This document shows positions 1 through 8,200 of a stretch of DNA of 14,298 nucleotides, in pieces. Source of the stretch: JACJYE01 sp964432875 (GTDB lineage Bacteria > Bacteroidota > Bacteroidia > Chitinophagales > Saprospiraceae); NCBI GenBank assembly GCA_964432875.1, contig CAYSPJ010000126.1, positions 1-14,298 of the forward strand, read 5' to 3'. A program made the translations under genes and the position numbers. The notes under the pieces are model-generated. The model saw only the letters and a list, made by a program, of their open reading frames with translations, did no database searches and was not told the origin of the DNA. How positions within the stretch are numbered: the stretch's first letter is position 1; each line of letters begins with the position of its first letter.

Positions 1-18
1 GTGTTGGTTTGTTGTTGT

Positions 19-105
19 GGGGGCTTTCACCCCTTATCCCCCGCCTTGGGCTTCCACCCCCTTTGTCTCACGCTGGCGGGGCTTCCACCCCCTTTATCCC
101 CCGCC
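19..105. repeat. three degenerate direct repeats of about 30 bases
   Basis: Three related GC-rich units follow one another at about 19-45, 47-73 and 78-105. The core GGGCTTCCACCCCCTTT is identical at 48-64 and 79-95, a period of 31 bases. The first unit (from 21) has one substitution and a shorter C-run, and units 1 and 3 both end in TATCCCCCGCC. The third unit also forms the left arm of the long hairpin at 91-168, and a fourth, inverted and imperfect copy lies at about 150-175, reaching the MoxR stop codon. No ORF with recognisable content covers the area. It is probably an intergenic repeat family of this genome, but copy number elsewhere cannot be seen. Confidence 0.6.
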
Positions 106-168
106 AGCCCTGTGGAATAGACTATGCTCAGTCCTCGTCTTATTCCACGGGGCCAGCGGGGGACAAGG
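91..168 (-). repeat. long imperfect inverted repeat after the MoxR gene
   Basis: The left arm at 91-122 and right arm at 137-168 pair over about 32 positions with a few mismatches and one-base bulges, leaving a 14-base loop at 123-136. Matching blocks are TCCCCCGC with GCGGGGGA and GTGGAATA with TATTCCAC. The structure starts six bases past the MoxR stop codon (174-176, minus strand). No T-run follows on the minus strand, so it is not a standard intrinsic terminator. It could end transcription, protect the 3' end of the operon mRNA, or be a palindromic mobile repeat. Confidence 0.6.
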
Positions 169-173
169 TGGGC

Positions 174-1130
174 TCAGAACGCCCGCTGCACAAAATCCCC
201 CACCGCTTCGAAATCCTCCTTGGTTTTGACCAGCACCGAGAGGTTTTGCAGCATCAGCGTGCGCTGGCCCGCCGCGTCGCGCTCCAGGTAGCCCTGCAGC
301 TCCAGGATGCGGAGCCAGGCGATCAGCTCCGCAGTGGCAGGCGCTTTGCGCACCGCCTCGGCGCGGATGCGGCCGAAAGCCTCAATCAGAGCCGCCAGGG
401 CCGATTCGGTGTAGCGGGTAGCCTCGCCCAGTTGTGCCTGGGCGATCTGGAGCAGCATTTCCGGTGAAGGGAAGGGGATGTGATAAAAGACGCAGCGGCG
501 CAAGAAAGCATCGGGCAGGTTCTTCTCCGAGTTGGAAGTCATCACCAGCACGATTTGCTGCGCGGGGTCGGCGCGCAGCTCGTAGTTGTCCTGCTCTTTG
601 ATGCGGAAAGAGTAGGACTCGATCTCGTTGAGGATATCGTTGGTAAAATCGCGGGGCGCCTTGTCGATCTCGTCCACCAGCACCACCGAGCTGGCGGGCT
701 GGGCGGGCAGCTCGACAGCCAGCTTGCGGCGGTCCACCTGCTGGGGGTCGGTCAGGGCGATGGCCTTGCCGAGGGCCTGCAGCTCGATGAACTCGGCCGT
801 GCTGGGGGCCGGCTCACCCTCCCCGCGGCGGATGTTGGCCGCCTGGAAATGGGAGACCGCGTCGTAGGTATAGAAGAGGTCGCGGGCGGTGGAGGTAGTC
901 TTGGTATTGAAGACCAGCGGCTTCTCGGCGAAGGCGCTACCAGGGGCCTGGGCCAGCTCGTGGGCGGCCTTCCAGGCCAGGAGGGTCTTGCCGGTGCCCG
1001 GCTCGCCGGTCAGCAGCAGGGGCTGGCCCAGGGCGATGGCCACTTCCAGGGCGGCGCGAAGCCCTTCTTGCAAGATATAGCCTTGAGGCGCGAAGCCGCG
1101 GCGGACAGATTTTTTGTTGGTGATGCTCAT
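174..1130 (-). CDS. MoxR-type AAA+ ATPase
   Basis: A 318-residue AAA+ ATPase of the MoxR class, a normal length for a stand-alone MoxR. Visible motifs are Walker A GEPGTGKT at residues 42-49, Walker B VVLVDEID at 149-156, a sensor-1 region TSNSEKNLPDAFLRR at 198-212 with candidate arginine fingers at its end, and a helical lid with KAPATAELIAW (262-272) in the sensor-2 position. MoxR proteins use ATP to remodel partner proteins, often together with vWA-domain proteins. This one starts one base after the stop codon of the STAND-like gene upstream, so the two are almost certainly cotranscribed and probably cooperate. There is no signal peptide, so it should be cytoplasmic. No vWA gene is visible between its stop and the window edge. 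The ATPase class is certain; the biological role is inferred. Confidence 0.95.
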   Translation of the reverse strand: MSITNKKSVRRGFAPQGYILQEGLRAALEVAIALGQPLLLTGEPGTGKTLLAWKAAHELAQAPGSAFAEKPLVFNTKTTSTARDLFYTYDAVSHFQAANIRRGEGEPAPSTAEFIELQALGKAIALTDPQQVDRRKLAVELPAQPASSVVLVDEIDKAPRDFTNDILNEIESYSFRIKEQDNYELRADPAQQIVLVMTSNSEKNLPDAFLRRCVFYHIPFPSPEMLLQIAQAQLGEATRYTESALAALIEAFGRIRAEAVRKAPATAELIAWLRILELQGYLERDAAGQRTLMLQNLSVLVKTKEDFEAVGDFVQRAF

Positions 1131-1131
1131 A

Positions 1132-2178
1132 TTAAGAGGGTTGATTCAGTTCGTCGATAATGCGGTGCAGGCAGCGCAGCACGTCTTCCATATAGGCTTG
1201 GGGCTGGCTGCCGAAATGGCGCTGGTAGATCGCCTCGCGCTGCTCGCGCTCGGGCATGAATTTCTGATAGATGCGGAACCAGCGCTTGAGGTCGTCCTCT
1301 TCCACCATGTTCAGCTCGGGCAGGATGTGCACCTGGCCGCCGGCACGGATGGCGGCTTCCACCTCACGGCGGGCAGGACTACCGTCGTCTTCGAATTCGA
1401 TGCCGAAGAAGAAGTGGAAGGCCGGCGCCTCTGGCGGCAGATGGCTGCCGCAGAATTCTTCGATGAACCAATCCACCACCAGGGGGGTCAGCTCCTTGTC
1501 CCAATCCAGCTCAGGGATGCCCAGGTAGCAGCACACCCGGTCGTGTGGCCCCAGGCCGCGCAGGCGGGGGCTGTGGCGCCACAGGTCGTCGAGACGGGCA
1601 TCGAGCAGGGGCCCGTAGCCGTCGGGGTCCAGCCCAAAGGCGACGAAGAGAGAGGCGAGGATGTCGGTCTTGTATTCTTCGACATCGCCAGTGAATATGA
1701 GAGAAAAATCCAGCTCGCGCTCCACCCGGCAGCGGGGGCCGAGCTCGGGGTTGAGGTAGTTCTTGAGCACGCCCTCGAGGTCGAAGGCAAAGCGCTCGAC
1801 CAGGGCTTGGTGGGCGTGGCGGTCCAGGCCGTAGAGGTAGAAGAAGTGCGCCCGGGCCTCGGCTTCCTCGCGGATGATTTTCTGGAAGCGGTTGTTCTGC
1901 TCGTTGCGGTCGCAGGTGTAGCGGTGCCAGTCGTGGAGCAGCTCGCGGGCGGGGGCGCGCGGGCCGGGTGCTGCGCCGCCCAGCTCGGCACGGGCGGCCT
2001 CCAATTCGGCGCGGGCCTCGCGCAGCCAGCCCTCGGCCTCGGCGATGTCGGCGTCGAGCTTGAATTTCTGGGCAGCATCGATGGCGATGATGCGGTCGGC
2101 TTTCAAGGCATTGATTTTGCGCTGCAGCGTGCTGCACCGCTCCTCGATCTCCTTGATGTGCTGTAGTCGATTTTCCAT
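1132..2178 (-). CDS. coiled-coil protein with degenerate STAND-like (iSTAND-type) domain
   Basis: A 348-residue cytoplasmic protein. Residues 1-68 are rich in Glu, Lys, Arg, Ala and Leu with heptad-like spacing and should form a coiled coil; a Gly/Pro/Ala linker (68-78) follows. Residues 80-348 resemble inactive STAND NTPase domains. The segment CDRNEQNNRF (89-98) precedes a strand HFFYLYG (111-117) where a P-loop would sit, but the expected GxxGxGK[ST] is replaced by GLDRHAHQA, with no catalytic Lys. A second hydrophobic strand FHFFFGIEFED (254-264) sits where a Walker B strand is expected, followed by LPELNMVEEDDLKRWF (286-301), a typical STAND-like ending. The stop lies one base before the MoxR start, so the two genes form an operon. 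The likely role is a sensor or scaffold worked on by the MoxR ATPase. The iSTAND assignment is made by eye and needs a profile search; a wholly new family remains possible. Confidence 0.7.
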   Translation of the reverse strand: MENRLQHIKEIEERCSTLQRKINALKADRIIAIDAAQKFKLDADIAEAEGWLREARAELEAARAELGGAAPGPRAPARELLHDWHRYTCDRNEQNNRFQKIIREEAEARAHFFYLYGLDRHAHQALVERFAFDLEGVLKNYLNPELGPRCRVERELDFSLIFTGDVEEYKTDILASLFVAFGLDPDGYGPLLDARLDDLWRHSPRLRGLGPHDRVCCYLGIPELDWDKELTPLVVDWFIEEFCGSHLPPEAPAFHFFFGIEFEDDGSPARREVEAAIRAGGQVHILPELNMVEEDDLKRWFRIYQKFMPEREQREAIYQRHFGSQPQAYMEDVLRCLHRIIDELNQPS

Positions 2179-2219
2179 GCTGCCGTGCCGCGTGGGGTTT
2201 TATTTTGAAAAAACTGCGG

Positions 2220-2227
2220 CTAAGATA
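2220..2227 (-). promoter_or_regulatory. possible -7 element for the STAND-like/MoxR operon
   Basis: On the minus strand the sequence TATCTTAG differs from the Bacteroidota -7 consensus TAnnTTTG at one position. It lies about 42 bases before the ATG at 2178 in an AT-rich stretch. No clear TTG is seen at the proper distance upstream, so this is a weak call. A short hairpin, CGGCTT/AAGCCG at 2242-2259, lies just upstream. The rest of 2179-2416 shows only short hairpins (for example GCCGG/CCGGC near 2374-2391) and no gene. Confidence 0.3.
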
Positions 2228-2416
2228 CAAAAAAATGGCAGCGGCTTGAAAAAAAGCCGAAGTATGGCTGAAGCGTTTTTTTTCCAATATGTATAAGGAC
2301 ATAAGCCCTGGCATGACGTTGGCCCACGCAAAACCGAGGAGAATATGCTCCCCAACCGCCCCTGGCAGGCTTGCGCCGGAGGTTACCGGCTTATCGCGCC
2401 ACGTTTTCCCTGGCGG

Positions 2417-3367
2417 CTACAGAGACACCACAATCCCATCCATCTTGTGCTGTTGGCGCAAGCGGGAGAGGTAATCCATCGCTTCTGCCCGGCTGGGGAA
2501 AGAGGCGAGCACGACGCGGTTTCTGCCCTCTTTCTGCCAGACATAGGCGCCATTAAAGCCCTGCTGAGCCAAGCGGTTGGCGTGGCTGGCAGCGTTGTCT
2601 AAAGTACTGTAAGAAGCCAATTGAACAGCGTAGCCGGAGCTGTTAGCAGGCAAGAGCCGGCTGTTGTTGGAAGCAGCGCTGGCGGCCGAGGCAGCATTGC
2701 CGCCACGAGCAGTAAGGTTGTCGTTCCAACTAAACGAGCTGGGTAATTGCTGGCTATTGGCCGTAGGGTTTTCCCGGCCTCTTTGCTGTGCCGGTGTCGC
2801 TTGGCGGCCAGGGGCATACTTTTCATCTCTAAACAGCTGGCTCTCCCAAGAAGACTTGGGGGCAGCCCCCGCCCGGCTCTCCTGGCTATAGGAAGCAGGC
2901 GTATTGATTGAAGCAGGCTGGCTGGAGGCATAAGGCGAACGCGCCGTCAGACCTGATGGCGCAGCCACCGCCGCCCCGCTAGAAGAGAGGATTCGCTCTA
3001 CCCGCACTTGAGCTCGCCCGGCAGCGAGCAGCCCGAGCTGCGCCGCCGCCGCCCTTGATAAAGTGATAACAGTCTCCTGGTTGTAAGGCTTGCGATCATT
3101 GACCCGCACCTCAACGGTGCTGTTGTTGTCAAGGCGGGTGACTCGCAATACCGTGCCGATGGGATAGGCAGAGTGCGAGGCCGTGAAGGCATCGGTACGG
3201 TAGGGCTCGCCTGAAGCCGTGGCTTGCCCTTGCAGGTGATCGCCATAAAAGGTTGCCATGCCAATCTCCACTTCGGCCGTATAGGAAGCATGAGATTGGG
3301 CATCAAGCGCCTGGATGCCGCTAAGCAGCAGCGCAAATGTTGGGATTAAAAAGCGGTTTGTAATCAT
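2417..3367 (-). CDS. RlpA-like septal-ring protein with C-terminal SPOR domain
   Basis: A 316-residue exported protein. Residues 1-24 form a signal peptide with a hydrophobic core and a likely cut near ALDAQ. There is no lipobox cysteine, so unlike E. coli RlpA it is not a lipoprotein. Residues about 33-108 are the RlpA double-psi beta-barrel, with GMATFYG (36-42), TASGE (50-54), the candidate catalytic His in TASH (His65) and Asp in VNDR (Asp91). The family usually has NDRGP; here it is NDRKP. A Ser/Ala/Gln-rich linker (about 110-240) leads to a SPOR domain (245-316) that begins GYAVQLASYS and should bind glycan strands lacking stem peptides at the division site. RlpA of Pseudomonas cleaves such naked glycan; whether this protein does is unknown. 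It stands alone, with non-coding gaps on both sides. A poor -7 match (AATCTTTG on the minus strand, 3390-3397) precedes the start. Confidence 0.9.
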   Translation of the reverse strand: MITNRFLIPTFALLLSGIQALDAQSHASYTAEVEIGMATFYGDHLQGQATASGEPYRTDAFTASHSAYPIGTVLRVTRLDNNSTVEVRVNDRKPYNQETVITLSRAAAAQLGLLAAGRAQVRVERILSSSGAAVAAPSGLTARSPYASSQPASINTPASYSQESRAGAAPKSSWESQLFRDEKYAPGRQATPAQQRGRENPTANSQQLPSSFSWNDNLTARGGNAASAASAASNNSRLLPANSSGYAVQLASYSTLDNAASHANRLAQQGFNGAYVWQKEGRNRVVLASFPSRAEAMDYLSRLRQQHKMDGIVVSL

Positions 3368-3447
3368 AACTATATTGGTTATCTTGTTACAAAGATTGCG
3401 ATTTTTTTATCATTATTATAAGTTTTTTGTGGAAAACTTTTATTTAA

Positions 3448-3535
3448 GAGCTTGTTCAGGTTTTATCCTTCGCGCCCAAATGACGGTGTTGCTTCGATAA
3501 GGCAGGATTTCATTTCGATTGCAGTGTTCAAGCTC
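3448..3535. repeat. possible 88-base MITE-like element or IS relic
   Basis: GAGCTTGTTCA at 3448-3458 and TGTTCAAGCTC at 3525-3535 form terminal inverted repeats matching at 9 of 11 positions. They enclose about 66 bases without an ORF, in the gap between two unrelated genes. No clear target-site duplication is seen. The match could be chance; finding more copies in the genome would settle it. Apart from this and the small repeats listed next, nothing recognisable is seen in 3368-3618. Confidence 0.3.
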
Positions 3536-3562
3536 GTAACTCGCGGCTCGTAGCTCGTAGCT
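3532..3562. repeat. 7-base tandem repeat (GCTCGTA)
   Basis: Four units in register, GCTCGTA, ACTCGCG, GCTCGTA and GCTCGTA, followed by a partial GCT, lie at 3532-3562. Units 1, 3 and 4 are identical and unit 2 differs at three positions. The array starts within the right end of the possible MITE-like element and is followed by a short T-run (3562-3566). It lies outside any credible gene. Confidence 0.6.
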
Positions 3563-3590
3563 TTTTAACTATGCTGAATAGATACGAATA

Positions 3591-3619
3591 CTTTTACCTG
3601 CTGCCTTTTGCCCTGCTGC
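3591..3619. repeat. 14/15-base tandem duplication
   Basis: CTTTTACCTGCTGC at 3591-3604 is followed directly by CTTTTGCCCTGCTGC at 3605-3619, differing by one substitution and one inserted base. The second copy touches the stop codon (3619-3621, minus strand) of the helical-protein gene. It is probably a replication-slippage duplication. Confidence 0.5.
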
Positions 3620-5079
3620 TACCCCAGTTCTGCCGCCAGAGCCTCTACTTTTTCCAGGAGCCAGCCCTGGTTGAAGATGGCGCCAGCCTTGCCGATGCTG
3701 TGGCGCAGCTTCAGCAGCTCGGCACGGCAGCGCTCGCGGCTGTAGTAGCCCAGGTTGTAGCGCAGCTGGGCAGCGCGCCGGGTGAGCAGGAAGAGATTGT
3801 AATAGCCCTGGCGGCGCACATCGGCCATGAGCTTATTGCGGTGCAGGTATTGTTTGAAAGAATCCACCAGGGAGTTCAGCGCCTCGTATTCTTCCAGGTC
3901 GTAATAGGTGCGCAATAGCAGGGCCTTGGCGCCGAGGCTGTAGCGCAAGTCGCTGTATTCTACCTGAGTAAGCAGGCGTAGCACCTGGCTATACTGCTCA
4001 TCGGCGTAGTAGTAAGAAGCCAGGTTGAAGCGATAGGCATTATCGCGCACTTCTGGGGGCAGTTTTTCCTGGTATGCTTCGATGAACTGCCGCACCCAGG
4101 CCATTTCACGCAGGCGTAGGCCCGTGGTAGTGATGTTTTTGTAATGCCATTCCGAAAGGCAGCCCCCCTCCAGCAACAAGCCGCGCTCGAGCTGCGCCTG
4201 GTAGAGCTTGAACAACTCCCCCAGGAAAGGCCCCTGCCCTTGGTTGATTTGTTGGATACAATAATTTTGAAAATAGTTGTAAATGGCCTTGAGCTCCCCG
4301 ACCGGCAAGAAAGCCTGGTTGTGTTCCAAGGCTTTGACTGCTTCGAAATAATGCGCCGTGTCCTTTTCTGATACCATGCGGTACAGGCTGAAATACATGG
4401 CGATGGCCGGCTCGGCAGCATAATCATCATAATGCTGCTCCACTTCCCGGGCGGCCCAGTCGGCCAGCGGGCTAGCGTATTGAACTTTGAGGATACGGCT
4501 ACGCACTTTCATCTCGCAAGCGTCGCGCAGCTTCTCCGTCAGGTAAAAGCGATCAAGCGCTTGCTGTTTCTGCTCCAGGCTATCGTCGGTGCGCCGTTCG
4601 GAGACCATAGTGTAATAAGCATCTGCCTCGGCCGCGAGCTGATACCGGCGATAATGCCAGGCGCTGTCGCGCAGGGTGGCTCCCTCAAGCTCTGCGGTGG
4701 CTTCTGCCAGGCAGCGCTCGTACAACTTGTACTGCTGCAGGGCGCGCAGTCGGCGCAGCAGATGCACGCTCTGCCACTCCTCCCCTTCTTCTGTCAACTG
4801 TTCGAGGCGGAGGAAATGCTCAGCCAGCCGCATGGCATAGGTGAACAAGAGCGCTAGCTTCGCCTGGTCATGGGCCTGGCCGGGGAATAAGGCCTGATAA
4901 ATCTGCTCTCGCTGGCAAGGCCGGGCATCAAAGCCCGGGAAGATATCGCTCAGGTAGCTCATCAGCGCCCGTACGCCCTCGTGTTTGTTGAAATAGGGCG
5001 AATAGGCAAATTCTACCAGGCGGGTCATTTCCCGCCGGCTGAAAGATTTTAAAAGCTGGATGAGCTTATTGTTGTACAT
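3619..5079 (-). CDS. all-helical cytoplasmic protein of unknown function
   Basis: A 486-residue protein with no signal peptide or membrane segment. The whole length reads as amphipathic helices rich in Leu, Tyr, Arg, Glu and Ala, with the feel of a TPR-like helical repeat fold, for example around residues 340-420 of the product (segments beginning RFNLASYYY and GAKALLLRTYYDLEEY). The N-terminus, with KLIQLLKSFSRREMTRL then SPYFNKHEGVRAL, resembles a group of uncharacterised Bacteroidota proteins, but I cannot name a family. The reading frame extends to a TTG at 5088; the ATG at 5079 is preferred because a good promoter at 5099-5130 would leave almost no leader for the TTG. The gene is divergent from the giant T9SS gene, with about 180 bases between them, and shares no visible operon partner. 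Its role is unknown; a protein-protein scaffold is the most that can be suggested. Confidence 0.85.
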   Translation of the reverse strand: MYNNKLIQLLKSFSRREMTRLVEFAYSPYFNKHEGVRALMSYLSDIFPGFDARPCQREQIYQALFPGQAHDQAKLALLFTYAMRLAEHFLRLEQLTEEGEEWQSVHLLRRLRALQQYKLYERCLAEATAELEGATLRDSAWHYRRYQLAAEADAYYTMVSERRTDDSLEQKQQALDRFYLTEKLRDACEMKVRSRILKVQYASPLADWAAREVEQHYDDYAAEPAIAMYFSLYRMVSEKDTAHYFEAVKALEHNQAFLPVGELKAIYNYFQNYCIQQINQGQGPFLGELFKLYQAQLERGLLLEGGCLSEWHYKNITTTGLRLREMAWVRQFIEAYQEKLPPEVRDNAYRFNLASYYYADEQYSQVLRLLTQVEYSDLRYSLGAKALLLRTYYDLEEYEALNSLVDSFKQYLHRNKLMADVRRQGYYNLFLLTRRAAQLRYNLGYYSRERCRAELLKLRHSIGKAGAIFNQGWLLEKVEALAAELG

Positions 5080-5098
5080 AAAAATCAATTTTCCGAAA

Positions 5099-5130
5099 CA
5101 AATCTACAATTTCAAATCACTGTAAACCAA
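5099..5130 (-). promoter_or_regulatory. Bacteroidota-type promoter of the helical-protein gene
   Basis: On the minus strand a perfect -7 element TAGATTTG (5099-5106) is preceded, after 21 bases, by a TTG (5128-5130) in the -33 position. Transcription would start around 5092, giving a leader of about a dozen bases before the ATG at 5079. The spacing is at the long end of the usual range. Confidence 0.5.
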
Positions 5131-5197
5131 TTAATTTGTAGCTTTACCCTGCAAATATCCGCTCCAAAAAATCCAAATTTACTCAAAAATAGTACTT

Positions 5198-5226
5198 TTT
5201 GATCCAAGCCGAAAACTTGATTTTTG
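5198..5226 (+). promoter_or_regulatory. Bacteroidota-type promoter of the giant T9SS gene
   Basis: TTTG at 5198-5201 and GATTTTTG at 5219-5226 are 17 bases apart. The -7 element differs from TAnnTTTG only at its first base. Transcription would begin near 5233, just downstream of the ATG at 5231, which supports the ATG at 5261 as the true start. Confidence 0.45.
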
Positions 5227-5260
5227 TAGCATGTTAAAACCCGAAAAAAATAATAGCGCC

Positions 5261-8200
5261 ATGAGCAAACGTTTACGCTTCCTCTTCCTGGGATTATTGC
5301 TGTCGGTACAGCTTGTTGCCCAACCCGATTATTGTTTCAATTTTGAAGATGTACCGCTGAACACCCAATATGGGCCAGCGAGCGGCGCCAGCCCGGGCGA
5401 CGTCATCTTCACCGGGCCGGGCACCCAGGTCAGCCTGCAGGAAATCGTTTATCCCAACGGCGAGCTCGGCTTCTTTAATGCTGAAATCTACGGGGATGGG
5501 ATAGGCTGGCTGGACAACCAGTTCATCCTGCTGGGCAACAATAGCCTCGTCTTTGATTTTTCCGGCTTCCCCGACGGCGTCTCCCAAGTCTGCTTCGACT
5601 ATTTCGACGGCGGGGGCAGCGAGAACTTCTCCGTCAACGGCTCACCACTGGCCATCCTGGACTTCTTTTCCGAGATCGGGCAGTTGTCGATCCCCGGCAT
5701 CGAGATCGACCTGACGGTGGCTGGCAATACCTTTCTGGAGCAAGGCCGGGTCTGTATCACGGGCGATATCCGCAGCCTGCTCCTCGGCGGGCAGGAATTT
5801 GGGCTCGACAATATCTGCTATCGCCCGCTTGGCCCCATCGCCAACCTCCAAGCGGAGATCGTCGGCTGCGATAATGCCGGCAATTTTGATATCGAGGTAG
5901 ATTTCGACTGGCTCAGCCCACTAACGGTCATCGCCTTCTTCGATATCTTCATCGATGGGCAGTTGGAGGCTAGCAATATCAGCCAATTGGACTTCCCCTA
6001 TCTGCTCCAGGGCGTACAGCCCGTGACCGATGCCCTGGAGTTCGTCCTGACGGTATGCCAACACGGCCAGCCCGACGTCTGCGAATCAATCGTCTTGGCC
6101 AAGGAATGCCCCCCAGCTCCTAGCTGCATCGAATTTGAGGGGCTCAGCCAAAGCAGCTATGGCAGCAGCGCCGGCACGCCGCCGGGTACCCCCTTTTATA
6201 CCGAAAATGAGGTAAGCATGCTGCTCATCCCTTTCCAAAGCTTGTTTTGGACCACCACCTACGGCAATCTCGTCGTGCTGGACGCCGCGAGCGCCCCGGA
6301 CATGACTGCTGCTAGCGGAAAACACCTGAAATTTGAAAGCATCAATGCCGTATTTGACCTGACGGCTTACCCTGAGCCGGTGGATAGCGCGACGGTCGAT
6401 TTCTACTACAACGGCGGTGCCATCAACATCGCAGCAAACGGCTCGAATATACTCATCCAAAACAGCTTGCAGGCAGGCTTCTATGCCCTTGCGCCGACGG
6501 TGACCCTGGAGGTCGCTTTCCATGCCCCCAACGCCACTGAAGGGCAACTGATTTTCCGGGGCGCCATCCAAAGCCTGCTCATCGGCGGCAGCGGCGATTT
6601 GCGCATCGACAACCTCTGCATCAACCCCACAGCACCCGAGCCGGAGCCTTGTGAGCTTTCCACGCTCTCTATCCAACCTTTACCTTGTGGCATCTCCGGC
6701 AGCCTTTTTGTGCAGCTCGACTTTGACTATCAGGGCGTTTCAGACAGCTTTTCCTTAGCCTCCGATTTTGGCGTCGGCATTTATGCCTATACCGATTTGC
6801 CGTTGACGCTAGGGCCGCTGCCCCCCTCCAACTCTACGCTTTACGCCTTCGATATCCGTGACCAGGGCTCCGATGCAGCCTGCACCCTGAGCGATACCCT
6901 CCACCTCCTGAACTGCACGGGTTGCGGCTTCGACCAACTCACCGTGGAGTATCTGGGGCAAAATGCCGCGGGCCAGACCCTGATCGGATGGGATTTTGTG
7001 CTAAACAGCACCGCTGGCGACAACTTCTATAGCGTTTATCTCGGCGATGAGCTCCTCGGGCGCTTCGAGTGGAGCCAGGTGCCGTGGCGGATAGCAGTGC
7101 CCTGCGTGGAAAGCAACATCCCGCCGGCGTTCACTATCTGCTCGGGCGACTCCTCCTGCTGTGTGTCGGTGCAGCTGCTGCTCGCTCCGCCTTGCCCAAC
7201 GACCTGCGAGCTGGGCGAGCTGTCCGTAGAAGCTGGTCCTTGCAATCCCAATGGAGTGTTCACCGTCAAGCTAGACCTGGACGGCTACGCAGGCACGGCA
7301 GATTCCTTCGCGCTCTGGATCAACGGCAACGATACCGGGCAACGCCACCCTTATGCAAACTTGCCCCTCGTACTATCCCCCTTCGTAGCGCCTACGCCCG
7401 CCTTGACCTTCACTATCGTTGATTTGAATGATCCCGAGTGCCAGGCTTCGGCGGTGTTGCCACCGAACGACTGCTCCCCCTGCCCCGGCATCGACAGCGT
7501 TTCCTATCACCTCACGCCTTGTACCGCGCTTGGCTTCTACTTGGTCATCGACCAGATCATTGTAGGTGGGCAAAATACCCCCGGTGTTTTTTTGGTCACA
7601 GTAAACAACCTTACCTACGGGCCTTTCGTTTTTACCGGTTTGCCCGTAGAAATCGGGCCGCTGCAGCCTAATACCGTTTATCAAATCGCTATCCACACCC
7701 AAAATACGGCCAACTGCCCCTATTCCTTTACCGTTGGGCCAGTGGACTGCACCGGCAACTGCCCGCTACAAAGCCTTGAACTGACCGCTGGCCCGGACTG
7801 CACGCCGAATGCTGCTTTCTACCGTGCCAAGTTGCGCGTGGAGGGCGCCCAGGATGGCGATGTGCTTACGGTACTTTCCAGCATGACCAACTCCAGCATG
7901 ACGGCGGTGGTACAAAACGGCCAGATCGTAGTTGAACTACCCGTGCCTGGTATGATGGTGGATTCCCTATTGGTCTGTACCCTATCTTCCTCGACGACTG
8001 CCACGCCCTGCTGCCTGTCGATTGCGTTGGCTGTGAACTGCGGCACCGGCTGCAGCATCCAGTCGGCAACAATAATCGGCACGCCGGGCTGTACAACCCC
8101 CAGCAGCCTTTTCTATGCGGTAGCATACGCTATCCAGGGCGTACAGGAAGGCGACCTGTTGGTGGTAGAATCCCTGATCAGCGGGGCTACTGCGGCTACC

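Noticed and set aside
19..105. CRISPR-like array
   Set aside because: Units are diverged, nearly abut one another and have no unique spacers of constant length; no cas gene is present.
480..1160. Open frame on the plus strand opposite the MoxR gene
   Set aside because: The minus strand carries complete Walker A, Walker B and sensor motifs over the same bases; the plus frame is a Gly/Leu-rich shadow.
1114..2166. Long open frame on the plus strand opposite the STAND-like gene (350 codons)
   Set aside because: It lacks any recognisable motif and mirrors the GC-rich third positions of the minus-strand gene, which has a coherent coiled coil, a STAND-like pattern and a tight junction with the MoxR gene.
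5080..5088. TTG start for the helical-protein gene
   Set aside because: It would leave almost no leader after the promoter at 5099-5130; the ATG nine bases downstream fits better.
5231..5260. Upstream ATG of the giant T9SS gene
   Set aside because: It adds ten polar residues before a standard signal peptide and lies at or before the predicted transcription start; the ATG at 5261 is preferred.
7069..7422. Plus-strand open frame of 117 codons inside the giant gene
   Set aside because: It is out of frame with the giant gene, has an Arg-rich composition typical of shadow frames, and no motif.
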